Part shown: in pieces, positions 41,337-53,053 of the stretch
Position numbering within the stretch: position 1 is the first letter of the stretch
How the letters are laid out: each line of letters starts with the position of its first letter
DNA from: Crotalaria pallida
Lineage: Eukaryota > Streptophyta > Magnoliopsida > Fabales > Fabaceae
Length of the DNA: 64,000 nt
Direction of reading: 5' to 3'
Assembly (NCBI GenBank): GCA_037953625.1
Contig: CM075656.1
Span: forward strand, 68,467,001-68,531,000
Translations under genes and position numbers: made by a program
The notes under the pieces: generated by a model
What the model was told of the DNA's origin: nothing
Seen by the model: only the letters and a program-made list of their open reading frames with translations
Database searches by the model: none

Positions 41337-41590
41337 CTCGAACCGAGTTCCCGCGGGGGGATCCGCCACAGGCTCGGTGAGGCTCATCTCGAACCGAGTC
41401 CAAGCTCGGTGAGGTACATCTCTAACCGAGTTCCCGCGGGGGGATCCGCCACAGGCTCGGTGAGGCTCATCTCGAACCGAGTACAAGCTCGGTGAGGTAC
41501 ATCTCTAACCGAGTACAAGCTCGGTGAGGCTAATCTCGAACCGAGTGCAAGCTCGGTGAGGTACATCTTTAACCGAGTTCCCGCGGAGGG
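41337..41590. repeat. Composite 32/51-bp minisatellite
   Basis: Six units and part of a seventh, all starting CTC(G/T)AACCGAG and ending GCTCGGTGAGG. Lengths are 51, 32, 51, 32, 32 and 32; the 51-bp form adds GTTCCCGCGGGGGGATCCGCC-type sequence. Starts: 41337, 41388, 41420, 41471, 41503, 41535, 41567. It explains the overlapping frames here on both strands. Positions 1-60 hold its last units in the left-edge copy. Confidence 0.9.
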
Positions 41591-42946
41591 AGTTTCAGAA
41601 TGGATTTGGGGATGCTCCGAGATGAGGGTGATGAAGTTATGAGTGTAGTCAAAGTCGAATTGGACTATTTTTTTAAAAGTCACGTCATTTTTAAGGAGAC
41701 ATCCTTTTATGCGCTTGCCATGGTGAAAGCCGAAAGGCTTGTACCAATGTATGCTGGCACGACTCAAACTGTTATTTGAGTTCGAGGTGTGCTAAGATTA
41801 TCACCAATTGGAACGTAACGTTTACGAGGGATTGCTGTCGGAATGACAACCTTAGCCGAGGTGTATTCCTCAATCCGCGATGTATTGAGCCATATATGAG
41901 CCGAGAGGCTTTGAGCCGAGAGGCTAAGCCAAGCTATCGAGTCGCAATCCTCGTTTCCACTTGTAGCCTCGCCGACCTGGCCGGCTAACCGAGATCGTGG
42001 GCAAGTGTGTAAGAACATGATCCGGAGTGAGTCTAACATATGTCCTTAATAATGATGGTAAATGATCAATTTGGTGCCTCCTGGGACGTGGTGGTCCTCT
42101 TTGGCACTACATTTGATCTCGAGTAACTTATGCATCATATAATACCAGTGTCAAGGTCGGCCAATGTCAACTATGTATATGCCTCATCACATACTAGTCC
42201 CCTACTCGGTAAAGCCTGAAAAGGCTTGTGTCGAGTTCATAAGGTCTGTGAAACGCTCGGGATCAAAGTGGGCCTCGGACTCGGATTAATCATAGGTCAT
42301 CATGCTCGGCAGATCCGATTGTTATGTTTGTACCTTTTTATGATGTATAAAAACAATGATTAGAATATCAAGTAATAGATGACATGTAATGACATTAATT
42401 AGCGAAGTATGAATTAGTTCACTGTTAATTACGATTATTATCTAAGATAACACTGTTAATTACGATAAGATAACACTCGGTTAGTGATTATTATCTAAGA
42501 TATGACAATTAAACCATGAAATTAAAATAATATTAATGGGGTAATGAGAAAGATCCTTCCCTGTTAGTCTTCGTGGTTAGACTATTTCTGAATAATGTTG
42601 ATATGCCCGGCATCCTTTTAGCATTGAGGCCTTTCTTCTTATATCACTAGAATGTGTGGTTAGCCGGTATTCCTCACCCTTTTTCATCCAAAACCCCTGT
42701 ACGCCATTATGGGCAAATCACTGTGTAGCACTCATGTGAGCAACGCTGGATCCCGAGGAAGGATGTTAACAAGGATGTCTTTTGGCTGCAAGTAACCATG
42801 AGAGGCAAGGGTGTCATGGAAGAGGGTGCGAGGATGTGGCAGGCTTTGGCACGTTGAAGATACTAATATTAGACGCCAATAGTGACTGAGCAGTTTAGCA
42901 CCAATTAATTTTGAGGATATCTTTTGGCGGTCTGAAGCTCGGAATG
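41591..42946. other. Non-coding internal region of element 1
   Basis: AT-rich to mixed sequence duplicated at the left edge of the window. A short direct repeat GAGCCGAGAGGCT occurs twice near 41900-41922. I recognise no protein domain. Confidence 0.6.
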
Positions 42947-44045
42947 GGCTTGGTCTAAAAAGCCCACTACTCGAAATGGGCCTTTTAGAGAAGTGGGCTA
43001 TTATACTCGTACCTCGCATATGTAAAATAATTGGTAATCGTCGTTAAATTGACAATTTATAGCAATCAAACAACAATAATGACAATTATTGGCAAAGGTA
43101 CTATGTATAATATCGGTATAGAGGTAGTATGATTTAGTAATATCACACGTAATAATATAATAATATCGTGACTGAAAAGACAATAGTTAAATATCGTGCA
43201 AATAGACAGGATTGCCCATGAAAAGACACATAATTTCAGGTATATCATGCGCAATAATTGTAATTGAAGGACATTTATAAATATGTCAAAGCATTTAATG
43301 ACAACAAGTCAAGTGATGAAAGCTTATCCATGAAAAATGAGAATGCGCGATATATATATCAAATAATAAGCGACATGTAAAGGACTTAAAAGGAACTAAG
43401 TATTAAAAGCACATTTCAGAAATATTGCGTCAGCTGAGTTAATATCAGCATGTGTGCAAATAATCACGTAAGGTGCTAAATAAATAGAAGAATAATATTG
43501 GAATGAGAATTCCTTCCCTGATTCAGTGAGGTGAAGAATGTCGATTTGAAGCCTTCTACCAATCCTTTTCAAATGAGCTTTTGTTGAGCATCGAGGCCTG
43601 ACCTTCATTTTCTTTAAATTAATTTGGGCCTGTTTAGCCCGTATCAAATAAGCCCGTATAGGTTGGGCCATTTAGAACGTTTACTCCCTGGCTCGGGCTA
43701 TCATACGTGTACCTCGCATATGCGTACAAAAAAAATAATAATTAATTAGTTATTGTTGTTCAAAGTTAACAATTTATAACCGTAATGATGATTATTTAGC
43801 AAGTAATAAATGACATGTAATCAAATTAATCATGCGCTAACGAGTAATATTGGTAATTGAATAAAAAGGTTACTTCCCTGTTTTGAGGAACGAGTTGTTG
43901 TTGTTGTTGTCCACGTTCTTCTTCTTCTTCTTTTTCTTTTTCTTTTTTTTTTTTTGGTTAGGGCCTGTTAAGGCCTTTTTTTTTTTTGTTTTTGGGCCTG
44001 ATTAGGCCCTTAATTTCTTTTTTTTTGGCGAACTGGGCTGGTTGG
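42360..44045. repeat. Three degenerate copies of a module in element 1
   Basis: The order ATGACATGTAAT, then CTTCCCTG, then a GGGCC-rich stretch appears three times: about 42375 to 43020, about 43370 to 43722, and about 43808 to 44045. The first two end in nearly the same string, GGGCTAT-ATAC-TGTACCTCGCATATG type (42996-43022 and 43696-43722). The modules differ in length and are strongly diverged. I see no coding capacity. Confidence 0.55.
43894..43956. repeat. Microsatellites (GTT)n and (CTT)n plus poly-T
   Basis: About five GTT repeats at 43894-43910, then CTT repeats grading into CTTTTT and a T run to about 43956. Confidence 0.85.
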
Positions 44046-44049
44046 CCCG

Positions 44050-44072
44050 CTAGGGTTTGGAGGAAACCCTAG
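44050..44072. promoter_or_regulatory. Inverted telo-box palindrome, candidate promoter element
   Basis: CTAGGGTTT and AAACCCTAG form a perfect 9-bp inverted repeat with a 5-base spacer. AAACCCTA is the plant telo-box, and nearby GGCCC/TGGGC strings (44030-44048) resemble site II motifs that often accompany it in promoters of growth-related genes. It lies just upstream of the GC-rich segment. Promoter function is inferred. Confidence 0.4.
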
Positions 44073-44079
44073 TGAGGGT

Positions 44080-44984
44080 TTTCCAGCAGTTGCTTGCTGC
44101 AACCCTCACGCCAACAGGGATGCGGCGGCGGGAATGATGCTGCCAAGGGTGACGGCAAAAACGGCAACGGCGGAAACGGCGAGGCGGCGGGAAGGGGATG
44201 GGCGAAGGCGACAGGGTGTGTTTTGCATGGTTCACGGTGCGGCCACGCACGACGGTGACGGTGGCGGTGGCTTTGAGAACGAATGGAGAAGAGGACTCGC
44301 GATCGATCGCTGACGGAGAGAGAGAGCGGATCGCGGTATGCTCTCCATCGAAGGCGCTTTGCGCTGTAGATCGTTTCTTGATTTACAGAGATGGAGGAAC
44401 TTGGTCGCGAGTGGAGGGAATGACGACGGAGACGAAGACCGTGCCCAGCTGGTTCGTTGGTATCGTGGCGGGGAGAGGCCAAACTGAAAGTGACGGTGGA
44501 TCTGCATTCTGCCGCCAACACCCCCGCATCTCACGCACGCGATCGTCTCGTCCCCCTTGGAGATTCGATCACTGCCTCCATCGTGCGAAGGTTCACAGCG
44601 CAGGTTGCGGCGCTTCCCATTTGGAAAAGAGCGGCGGCGGTGTTTCGCGATTTGAAGGACGATGGCCACCTCCGTGGTGAAAGTGGTGATGAGGCTCTAT
44701 CTGAACTCGTTGGAGGTTAGTCACGGTGTCGATGAGCAGCTCTTTGATGATTATTTCAAATCGGCCAAGATTGGTGACCAAAGCGTTCACCGTGTTCCCG
44801 TGGCAGACATGAAAGAGTTGATCCTCCCAGAACCGGGTTTGGATTGGTTGCTTCATATACTTCTTCCATGAAAGAGCCACTCATGCCATTGAGGTATGGG
44901 AACCAACCAAGCAGCCGCCTGTGGCCATGGCAGACCTGTACAGTAAGATAAACGTCGGGTTGTGTGCCGGACCGACGTCGGTGC
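44080..44984 (+). other. GC-rich gene-like segment inside element 1, possibly captured
   Basis: Much richer in G and C than anything around it, with overlapping open frames: plus 44198-44680, plus 44457-44720, plus 44662-44871, and minus 44069-44521 and 44232-44669. The plus frame at 44662 starts ATGGCCACCTCC and runs 69 codons to a TGA at 44869. I recognise none as a known domain. The composition suggests a captured host gene piece, or the remnant of the gene that related elements carry opposite to gag-pol. The nested element cuts it off at 44985. Confidence 0.4.
44980..44984. repeat. Target site duplication GGTGC, left of nested element
   Basis: GGTGC here and at 48203-48207. Confidence 0.85.
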
Positions 44985-47900
44985 TGTCACGCTCCTTCAT
45001 ATTCTACTTTTCTATTATAAAGAAATACTCTCTTTGATATTTGAATAGGGTATATGGACTTGCTCGAGTAGAGATATAATTAAAAATTCTTTCGTAAAGC
45101 TCTTATAGAATAACTTGGTGTTTATTTGTGGTTATTAAAAATCTTTCCAGAATCATTTATGAAAACATTTCTTATTATAGCAGAATACCGTAATTATCAG
45201 AGTAAGCGGAAATAGTGACCTTGACTTGATAATTCACATTCATAAACTATTTATAGGAAAAGAGTAGGTATATATATATATCATCATCCATAAAAGTCAC
45301 ATACAACCAAGTCAAAGTCGAGATAGCAGGTGTTACGAAAATACAAGTCCATAATATAAACTAAAGATAAGACCACCTCACTGAGATCTCTCAAAAATAT
45401 GTACAATATATATATATAGAGCAAAATGTGAAATCTCCAATGGTGGTCCAGTGATCCTCCTCCATAGCATGATCTCCAAAGTCTCCAGCAGCAACTCCAC
45501 CCGTCCCACATCCTAATCATCTATACTATGCATCACCTGGTGGATCCCCAACTCCCCACTGGCTCCCAGTGGAGTGCTCGACTGGCTCGTCCTCACCATC
45601 GCCCTCCTCCGCGTCCTCCTCTACCTCCTCCGACTGAGTGGGTATCCCACCAGTGGGCACTGGGTCCGCTGAGGGTGTCCCATGAACCGGACTCATCGGA
45701 CTAGGTATAGGAGTCTCCTCTCGAATCACTCGAGAAGCAGAGGGGTGAGATCTAGTAACAGCTCGAAAACGGAAAGAGTGGAAGCGACGAGCAGGTCGAG
45801 TCGGGGGTACATGCAAAGTATAGACAATAGGGATGCGAAACCTACGAGGACGGACACGAGCCAAAGGGTTGGGGGTGATACAGAGTCACCTCCACCTCAC
45901 CCTCAAATGTGGCTCGATGGTCCTCGTAGGACCACACTCCGCTAGGGAGCGAGCGCAACTCGATGCAAGCTAGATAGCGTGCCATCACCTAACATGGGCA
46001 ATAAGGGGTAAGCACATAATTCACATAATCGAATAAGAATAAATAAAACATGTAACAATAGCCAGTTACAAATATCCAATGCAAAGGTAAATGCAGATGA
46101 ATGTATTTCATTTATATTAATACCATTAATTATGAGTAATGATGCATGTCTCCCAATTCCATTGTCCATTGAACGTTCATTCCAATAATTCGCATACATG
46201 ACCAACATGTATTGTGGAACTGCTCGGATAGTGTGCACACAACATCACCAAGACGTAACAGCATTCCCAAATGCTGCCCACATTACCAAAATGTGTCATC
46301 GAGCCAGTTACCACCGAATTATCCCCAACCTTACACCATGCATGTTTGCACATAAAAATTATACACCAAGATTAACCAATAATCTTATTATGTGCATCCA
46401 ATATTATTCCTTCAGTAGGTTAAACTGTTGTTAATAATTTCCCAGTCCTTTTATTGGAACATGACACTTTTTCCCATAAGCATAATTGATCTTAATCGAT
46501 ATCCCATTAGGTATGTTAAAAGTAAAATTGTGTTTCTGTCCTGATCCAAATATACTCGAGTAAACTTCTCCAGACTCGAGTGTTTTCTTGATTTATCAAA
46601 GTACTCGAGTGTTCCTCCTGGTACTCGAGTGTTCTTTATTTCCAGAACTAAATTTACAAAGATTCAACCATGTACTCGAGTGTTCCAGGCAAGACTCGAG
46701 TGTTCTTTCATTTCCAGAAATATACTTTAAAAATTTCCAGAATACTCGAGTGTTCTATATGAATACTCGAGTGTTCTTGAGTTTTCCAGAAAATTGATTT
46801 CCCAAAACAGGCAAAATACTCGAGTATTACCCATAATACTCGAGTGTTTGCAGACAGACAGCACTAAAATCAAGTTTTAACATACCAATTTCGATTATAG
46901 TCCATTCCAGTCCAAACCAAAGATCAATATAGCTTACATTACATATTTTAAACATGTTCCAACACAGAATTAACAACATTTAACACTGAATCACAGATTA
47001 TCAATAATTATGCATAAAAATGCATTTTTCCACAACTTAACATACCAATTCCAATTCTACATATATCCATTCCATTCTCAGCATTGGTACACCTTGCATG
47101 TGACCAAATAAACATGTCCAAACTCTCAATTAAGTCCAGAAGGGCCTCCAAGCCTCAATCCTATTTCAAACTATGCCCATAGAGTCATTCATTGACTCCC
47201 ATCCTAATTCCACACAATATACCCTTATTCTAGTGAATTAAAAGCTTCACCCTTATCTCAAATTCGTGACTCAACTCTGAAATTGCAGAGAAATTGGTTG
47301 GAGATGCTCAAACCCAAAAATCCTTTGCATGCAGCCACAGTTTGAACAGAGCACCAAAACCAGAGAATTTAACATGCAAAATCGTTTTAAAAATTGGGGG
47401 AAATGATTAGAATCAATTCTCTGCAACTTAAACTAGAGGTATAAACGAATTTGAGGGTCATAGGGTCCAGGAGCTTACCACAATCCAAGCTGGAAGTGAG
47501 CTCCAAGCTTCAAGTTTCTGAACTTGGTCACAGAAAATGCCTCACTTTCGAGCTTCGATTCCCCTTCCTCAGGCAACCACAACTCTCCAATCTTAGGTCT
47601 TTGTAAAGCTCGTGATGTGAGCTTTACAATGATGTGTATCACTCAACTCAACTCTCAGAATCAGAGGAGAACGTGGAAGACGAAATTGAAAACCCTAACT
47701 CTATATTTTCAGAGAAAAACCAACCAAATCCTCCATTAACTTCAACCAAAGGCTTAAATAGACATTCCCACTCGTCATGCAACTCGACACGAAGGTCCTT
47801 AACGTGTACTCATGGTGTTTTCGTGTCAAACTCGGGGATCGTCGTGTGTTGACTCATCAACCGCACTAACGAGTCCTCCACTGACTCGATTACTCGAGTA

Positions 47901-48202
47901 TTTCCAGGAATACTCGAGTGTTTTGGTCAAATTTTCAAAAATATTTATTTTAATGCCCTTCCCTCCAAAGTCTTCCTAATATTGCTTCTAGGTCCTCTTC
48001 CAGGGACTAATATATAAAAACCTTATTTTTACATATCATCTTCTTGCTCCAATATTTTTCTACTTTCGCAATTACTAATACTAACTCATACTAAACTTAA
48101 TTTATTTATGAAATATAATTATGATTAAGAAAGTAATTATAAATTAATCTTTCAATAATCACAATTGTATTACATCAGGAAGCGAAAATTTGGGGTGTTA
48201 CA
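44985..48202 (-). mobile_element. Nested 3.2-kb TG...CA element, probable solo LTR
   Basis: The ends are TGTCACGCTCC on the left and TGTAACACCCC read from the right, with a 5-bp duplication. I find no internal copy of either end, no PBS and no polyprotein domain, so it looks like a single long LTR left by LTR-LTR recombination. Long LTRs with TGTAACACCCC-type ends are typical of Del/Tekay-type chromoviruses; that assignment is from recall. By those ends the likely reading direction is minus. A minus frame at 45526-45864 (Pro/Arg-rich, then acidic) is unrecognised. Confidence 0.65.
46553..46852. repeat. Cluster of ACTCGAGT palindromes
   Basis: About ten copies of the 8-base palindrome ACTCGAGT or a one-base variant in 300 bp, most followed by GTTCTT and then a TTTCCAGAA-like string, at irregular spacing of about 25-50 bases. 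Two more occur near 47891 and 47910. The plus frame 46588-46797 is a by-product of the repeat. Confidence 0.8.
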
Positions 48203-48207
48203 GGTGC
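48203..48207. repeat. Target site duplication GGTGC, right of nested element
   Basis: Partner of 44980-44984. Confidence 0.85.
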
Positions 48208-48294
48208 CGGTGTTCTGGGCAAGCACCCCCACTGCACAAAGCTTCTTCCTTCCTTCCTTCCTTTTTTTTTTGGATGGGAATCGAAGTTTATCGT

Positions 48295-48312
48295 CCCCAC
48301 AGACGGCGCCAA
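48295..48312 (-). other. Primer binding site of element 1
   Basis: On the minus strand, directly after the 5' LTR: TTGGCGCCGTCTGTGGGG. TGGCGCC(G) is a common start of tRNA-primed sites in plant gypsy elements. The tRNA was not determined. Confidence 0.75.
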
Positions 48313-48643
48313 TGTAGTGGATCCGACAAATAGATCCACCACGATGTGTTTTGGTGGTTGTTGCAGCTGACGAGGGTGACCCCGGTCCTACGTACCCCCA
48401 GTGATAAGGGGATCAAGCCACACGTAGTTCTTGAGAGTAGGGATGAGAGAACATACCTTAGCCCCTATAGCATGGCGATACTTATAGGGGAATTTGTGTT
48501 GTGGTGCCTTATGGACCTGTTCGGCCCAGTAGGGCTGACGTGGCTCTTAGAGGATAAGAAGGATGAGTTATTCACCCTTATCCTGTACTAGAGAGCTCAT
48601 GCTTATCCTGTAGCGGTAGGATTTATTATTGGTTAACCCTACA
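48313..48643 (-). repeat. 5' LTR of element 1
   Basis: 331 bp, the same length as the left LTR, with about six base differences (for example GATCC/GATCT, GACGAGGG/GACGAGGT and ATGGACC/ATGGGTC). Confidence 0.95.
48479..48488 (-). promoter_or_regulatory. TATA box candidate in 5' LTR of element 1
   Basis: CCTATAAGTA on the minus strand; the same motif sits at the matching place in the LTRs of element 2. Confidence 0.5.
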
Positions 48644-48648
48644 AAAAC
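48644..48648. repeat. Target site duplication AAAAC, right of element 1
   Basis: Partner of 40835-40839. Confidence 0.95.
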
Positions 48649-48769
48649 ATTTTAAGAAATAATATAGGAAAGGAAAAGCATCAAAAGAAAAGTTGTTAAC
48701 AAGGTTAGAAAATTAAAAGAATTAAAAACTTTGCGATGAATAGAAAACAAAAATTTCCTTTACAAGAAA

Positions 48770-49038
48770 GGAGGATGTATGCATTGTATTTTCTCAATCA
48801 AGGAGGCATATGAGTAACGTTCAAATGATATACCCACATATCTTGTTATGGATTGGAGGATGATGTGGCAAACAAAAATTCCGAAAAGTCATAAATTTCA
48901 TATATGGAAAATGGGTCATGATAATTAAACTCCTTACAAATGAAAGGAAAAGCAAGTGGGGACTTGGACATCCCTTTTTCCCATACCGCATGTGGATACT
49001 CTAGAAACAATTTTACATGTGACAGAGACTGTAATCGT
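48770..49038 (+). pseudogene. zf-RVT relic, unit 10
   Basis: Has TATGAGTAACG, an added stop in the AYEL segment, and lacks one base near GTGACAGAGAC, so it is more decayed than the others. Confidence 0.66.
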
Positions 49039-51098
49039 TGAACATTTGACTATTAATTTTGTCTCTATAATTATTTTTGATAAGTTATTAGTTGAACGTT
49101 TGGCTATTAATTTTTCACTTGCCACAAAAGTATATGCCACAATGAACATTTATGGTTAAAATTTTTTATTAAAAATTTTTATATAATTCCGATTTCGGTT
49201 TATTTCTTGAGACTTGATTCCATTTATTTTATTTGGAATTTTTTCGTAAAAACTTATTGATCACTTATTCATTAGTTCTACTAAAGATCTGCATCATAAA
49301 GGTAAGTTCTTTACGGTTTTATTGAAAAATAAAGAGTAACTGCATATGAAGGATTTAGCATGTCATATCAGAGCCAAAAAGGAATATACTCCCTCTGGTT
49401 TAAAATATAAACACAAAAAAACTAAATTCACGCTTATTAAGGATATTAGTTGATTGTATTTAATTTTAACAAATTTATCAAAAATAGAGGTATTTTAGAA
49501 AAGCAGTAATGGGAATGAAGAAAAAATTAAATGAAATAACAATTTTGTAGGTATGTTTTAGAAAAGTAGCATTGTAAATGAAACAAAACATAATAAGGTT
49601 AATTACTTTTATATTTTAAACCAAAGGAATTATATATTTTTTTTCTTATATTTAAAACTAGAGGGCTATGAAGACCCGATAATTAGTATGACACGGATAC
49701 GGGGATACGTGAACTTTTGAAAATTCAAGATACGACACGGTATATGATACGTTGAAACAAATTTATATTTATATATATAATAAAAATTTAAAAGAGAGAT
49801 TCTGCATTATATATTTTCATTCACATTGTCATTCGTTCAAAATGAAATTAATACAAAACTATAATGATGGCAATTTAAAGGACTTAAAAAAGGGCTGGGT
49901 TATTTATTTTATTAAAAACACTAATTAAAAATTTACTTTTAGAAAAATTCAAAATAAGGTCAAGCAAGTATCTGAGGAATATCAGAAAAGTATCAGGGAG
50001 TATCAAGAAGTATCTAAGAAGTATCCTAAAAGTATATATTTTTAGTAAGATAATTAAAGTAAAATAAAAATAATCGGATACTTTTTGGACACATATTAGG
50101 TAGTATCGCATATCGGTATTGGACCCGGATACTTTCCCAATTTTGGAGTGTCTGGGATTCATAGCCGGAGGGTGTATATATTTTTCCACTCTCATACAAT
50201 GTAAGGGATTCACACAATAGTTTTCGGTACTCATCTATGCTAGAAGGCACATTCATGTCTGTGAGTATTTTGGTGACCCTCTAGAGTTTGATAACTTTGG
50301 AAACTACATGCTTCAAAACTTGTAGACAAAATCGTGGTATTAGTTTTCTCGTACTTCTTGTTTATTTGATTCAACCCTTCAACGATATGAAGTGAACTTA
50401 ATCAGATGATATTTATTCACCAAAACCATCGATTGAACAAGAAGTACAAGAGAAAAACATAACACGAATATGAATTCAAGTTTAGTGGCAAGTGGTTTTC
50501 CATATCGCAAGCTCTAGATGGGCATCAAATTGCTCACAGGTGTGAGCATGTCCTCATAACCCTTCAACGATTTTCAAGGGAACTTAGACAATGATTCATT
50601 CATCAAAATGTTATGAATGAGACGAGGAGCAGGTACAATAAACTTTGCATGTGATGTGTGATTATGTGTAACTTTTCTTTGTCATTGTATTCCATAAATC
50701 CTAATATATAGCACATACATTCGTAAAACATTATGTCACATCATTATTCCATTATTCGTTTATGTAGATTTTCAATTAATGAAATTTAACAATTACTAAT
50801 ATGAAAAAAAATTCCTGTGACAGGAAACTCCAATTGATTGTCAATAAGAAATTGAGGCTGACCAGCAACTCTGCAATTCCTAATAGAGTAGTTTTACTTG
50901 GGGCGGAAATGCCAAAGATGAAGAAGATCCCAATCTTTAACTTCTTTGTAATGCACATAATTTTTAGTTAGGGACAAGTTATGTGCACAATTTAGAGAAA
51001 AAATAATGATATAAATATGTACTAAAAAAATCGTATAATAAAATCATGTAATGAACCACCTTGTGTTCAATCAACTTACACTCAACATAACAAGAATA

Positions 51099-51464
51099 AT
51101 GGCAACGAGATTCCAATTCACAATCAAATGGTTTTTTTTTAATTTCTCTGTTAAGTTTCACCTTCACCCTTAGTCATTTCATACTGAAATTTTCTTCATC
51201 TGTATGTGGTTAATCCAGAGCTACAACTACTGTCTAGTTCTGTAAAAAATGGGCTTTACAAAACAAAGTTCTTCACCGAAATACTTTATCACTTTAATTA
51301 TAATCCATTGAGCTATCAAACTTTTCAACAGAGATATCTTATCAATGATACATATTGGGGTGGTGTCAAGAAGAAGGCTTCGATCTTTGTATACACAGAA
51401 AATGAGGGTGACATTGAATGGTTCACACAGAACACAGGCTTTATGTCTGAAATGTCACCTTATT
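51099..51464 (+). pseudogene. S28 exon 1 relic, unit 11
   Basis: Private changes: TTCACCGAAATA (Gln to Glu), ACAGAAAATGAG (Gly to Glu in the TGNEG motif) and ATGTCACCT. CTTTCT is missing after the exon. Confidence 0.78.
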
Positions 51465-52783
51465 GTAAAATATTTAATTTTTTTTATTATGAGTTATGAC
51501 ATTGATGTCTTATGTTATGTTACGTTGCATATATATTTCAAATGTTTTTGTAATCACTCTCCTCCTCCCCAAATGATTTCTTGCGATTTAATTACTAAAC
51601 TTTTTCGTAATATTACCTTTAAATTCAAATATTTGTAAACATAAAAAATTCATTTTAACTTGTATGTAAAACTTTCGAGGCATTTCATAAACAAACGAGT
51701 TGCTTGGTTCGAGTTCAGTTGTTTATTTGTTGCACTCAATTTCAAGTTTAAGTTTGATACATTTAGCTCACGAGTCAAGTTTATGAGCCACTTAAAATCT
51801 TAGCGAATTTCGAGTTGCTGATTTATTTTCAACCTAAAGAAATAAAAAGAAGAGAAAAAATAACCGATGATACGATGTACAAGAGAAAAAATATAAAAAA
51901 ATGTAGAACAAAAAGTTATAAAAATATAAAATTTACACAATCCTTTGATCCATATTCATAAATGAAGGTCTATAAATGGGGAAATTGATCGAGAAAAAAG
52001 TAGTTTTCCTTTTTACTTTATTTTCACATGAAGTGTCGATAGCGAGTTATTGAGCTTAGCGGAGAGATGTTTCATGCCCTTTTCCAACAAAAATTCATTT
52101 GTTTCTGTTACTAAAATTTTGACAAGTAAAAAGAATAAATCTTTTTTTAATCTATTATTTACCAAATCAACCAATTATCAAATGTATAATTTAACCACGT
52201 TTCTTTGATTATTAACCAATCATAAAATATTGGGTACAATTTCATCTTTTTTATTTACAGTTTTATTTTTAATTTGAGACAAATTTTTTCATGTTTTTAC
52301 TAATTTTATGGTACAGATTGAGTAAAAGCCCTACCCAAAAATATCCCTAAACATAAAGCCTCAAATGCAACCTTCTTCTGCTAATATAATACTTAATCTT
52401 GATTTTGATTTCCCTATCCTTCGAGGGGTACAAGCCAACATCTGACGAGAGAAAAAATTATTTCATGTTTCTTGTTTCGAATAAGTTATTGGTAAAATTA
52501 AGTTTTAGGATTCATGTGTAGTTTTTATAGTTAACTCAGATTTTGTTTATGAACGGGTGCATGGGGTATATTATTTTATTATGAACAAATATAACTTTTA
52601 CCTTGAAATGTATCAAATGTAATTATATTATAGCTATTCATGTTATATACGTAGTTTAAAACATTTTAAGAAATAATATAGGAAACGAAAAGCATCAAAA
52701 GAAAAGTTGTTAACAAGGCTAGAAAATTAAAAGAATTAAAAACTTTGCGATGAATAGAAAACAAAAAGTTCCTTTACAAGAAA

Positions 52784-53053
52784 GGATGATGTATGCATTG
52801 TATTTTCTCAATCAAGGAGGCTTATGAGCTACGGTCAAATGATATACCCACATATCTTGTTATGGATTGGAGGATGATGTGGCAAACAAAAATTCCGAAA
52901 AGTCATAAATTTCATATATGGAAAATGGGTCATGATAATTAAACTCCTTACAAATGAAAGGAAAAGCAAGTGGGGACTTGGACATCCCTTTTGCCCATAC
53001 CGCGTGTGGATACTCTAGAAACTACTTTACATGTGACGAGAGACTGTAATCGT
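52784..53053 (+). pseudogene. zf-RVT relic, unit 11
   Basis: Reads GGATGATGT and GGCTTATGAG at its left end; otherwise like unit 2. Confidence 0.68.

Larger units (their letters stand above)
40840..48643 (-). mobile_element. Element 1: non-autonomous LTR retrotransposon (7804 bp including nested insertion)
   Basis: Two 331-bp LTRs with TG...CA ends and a 5-bp target duplication. On the minus strand the right LTR is followed by a PBS-like TTGGCGCCGTCTGTGGGGA and the left LTR is preceded by a purine tract, so the element is read right to left. Without the nested element it is about 4.58 kb and has no gag, protease, RT, RNase H or integrase motif. The PBS, purine tract and LTR layout resemble element 2, so it is probably a non-autonomous relative of Tat-type gypsy elements. 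The LTRs differ at about six positions by eye. Confidence 0.88.
37438..49275. repeat. Satellite monomer, unit 10, split by element 1
   Basis: The unit occupies 37438-40839 and 48649-49275. Without the 7804-bp insertion and one 5-bp duplication it is 4029 bp. It returns to the long form with the 28-bp segment (near 39086). Confidence 0.95.

Noticed and set aside
46553..46852. Regularly spaced palindromes as a CRISPR-like array
   Set aside because: Spacing is irregular, the repeat is only 8 bases, the context is a plant LTR-type element, and there are no cas genes.
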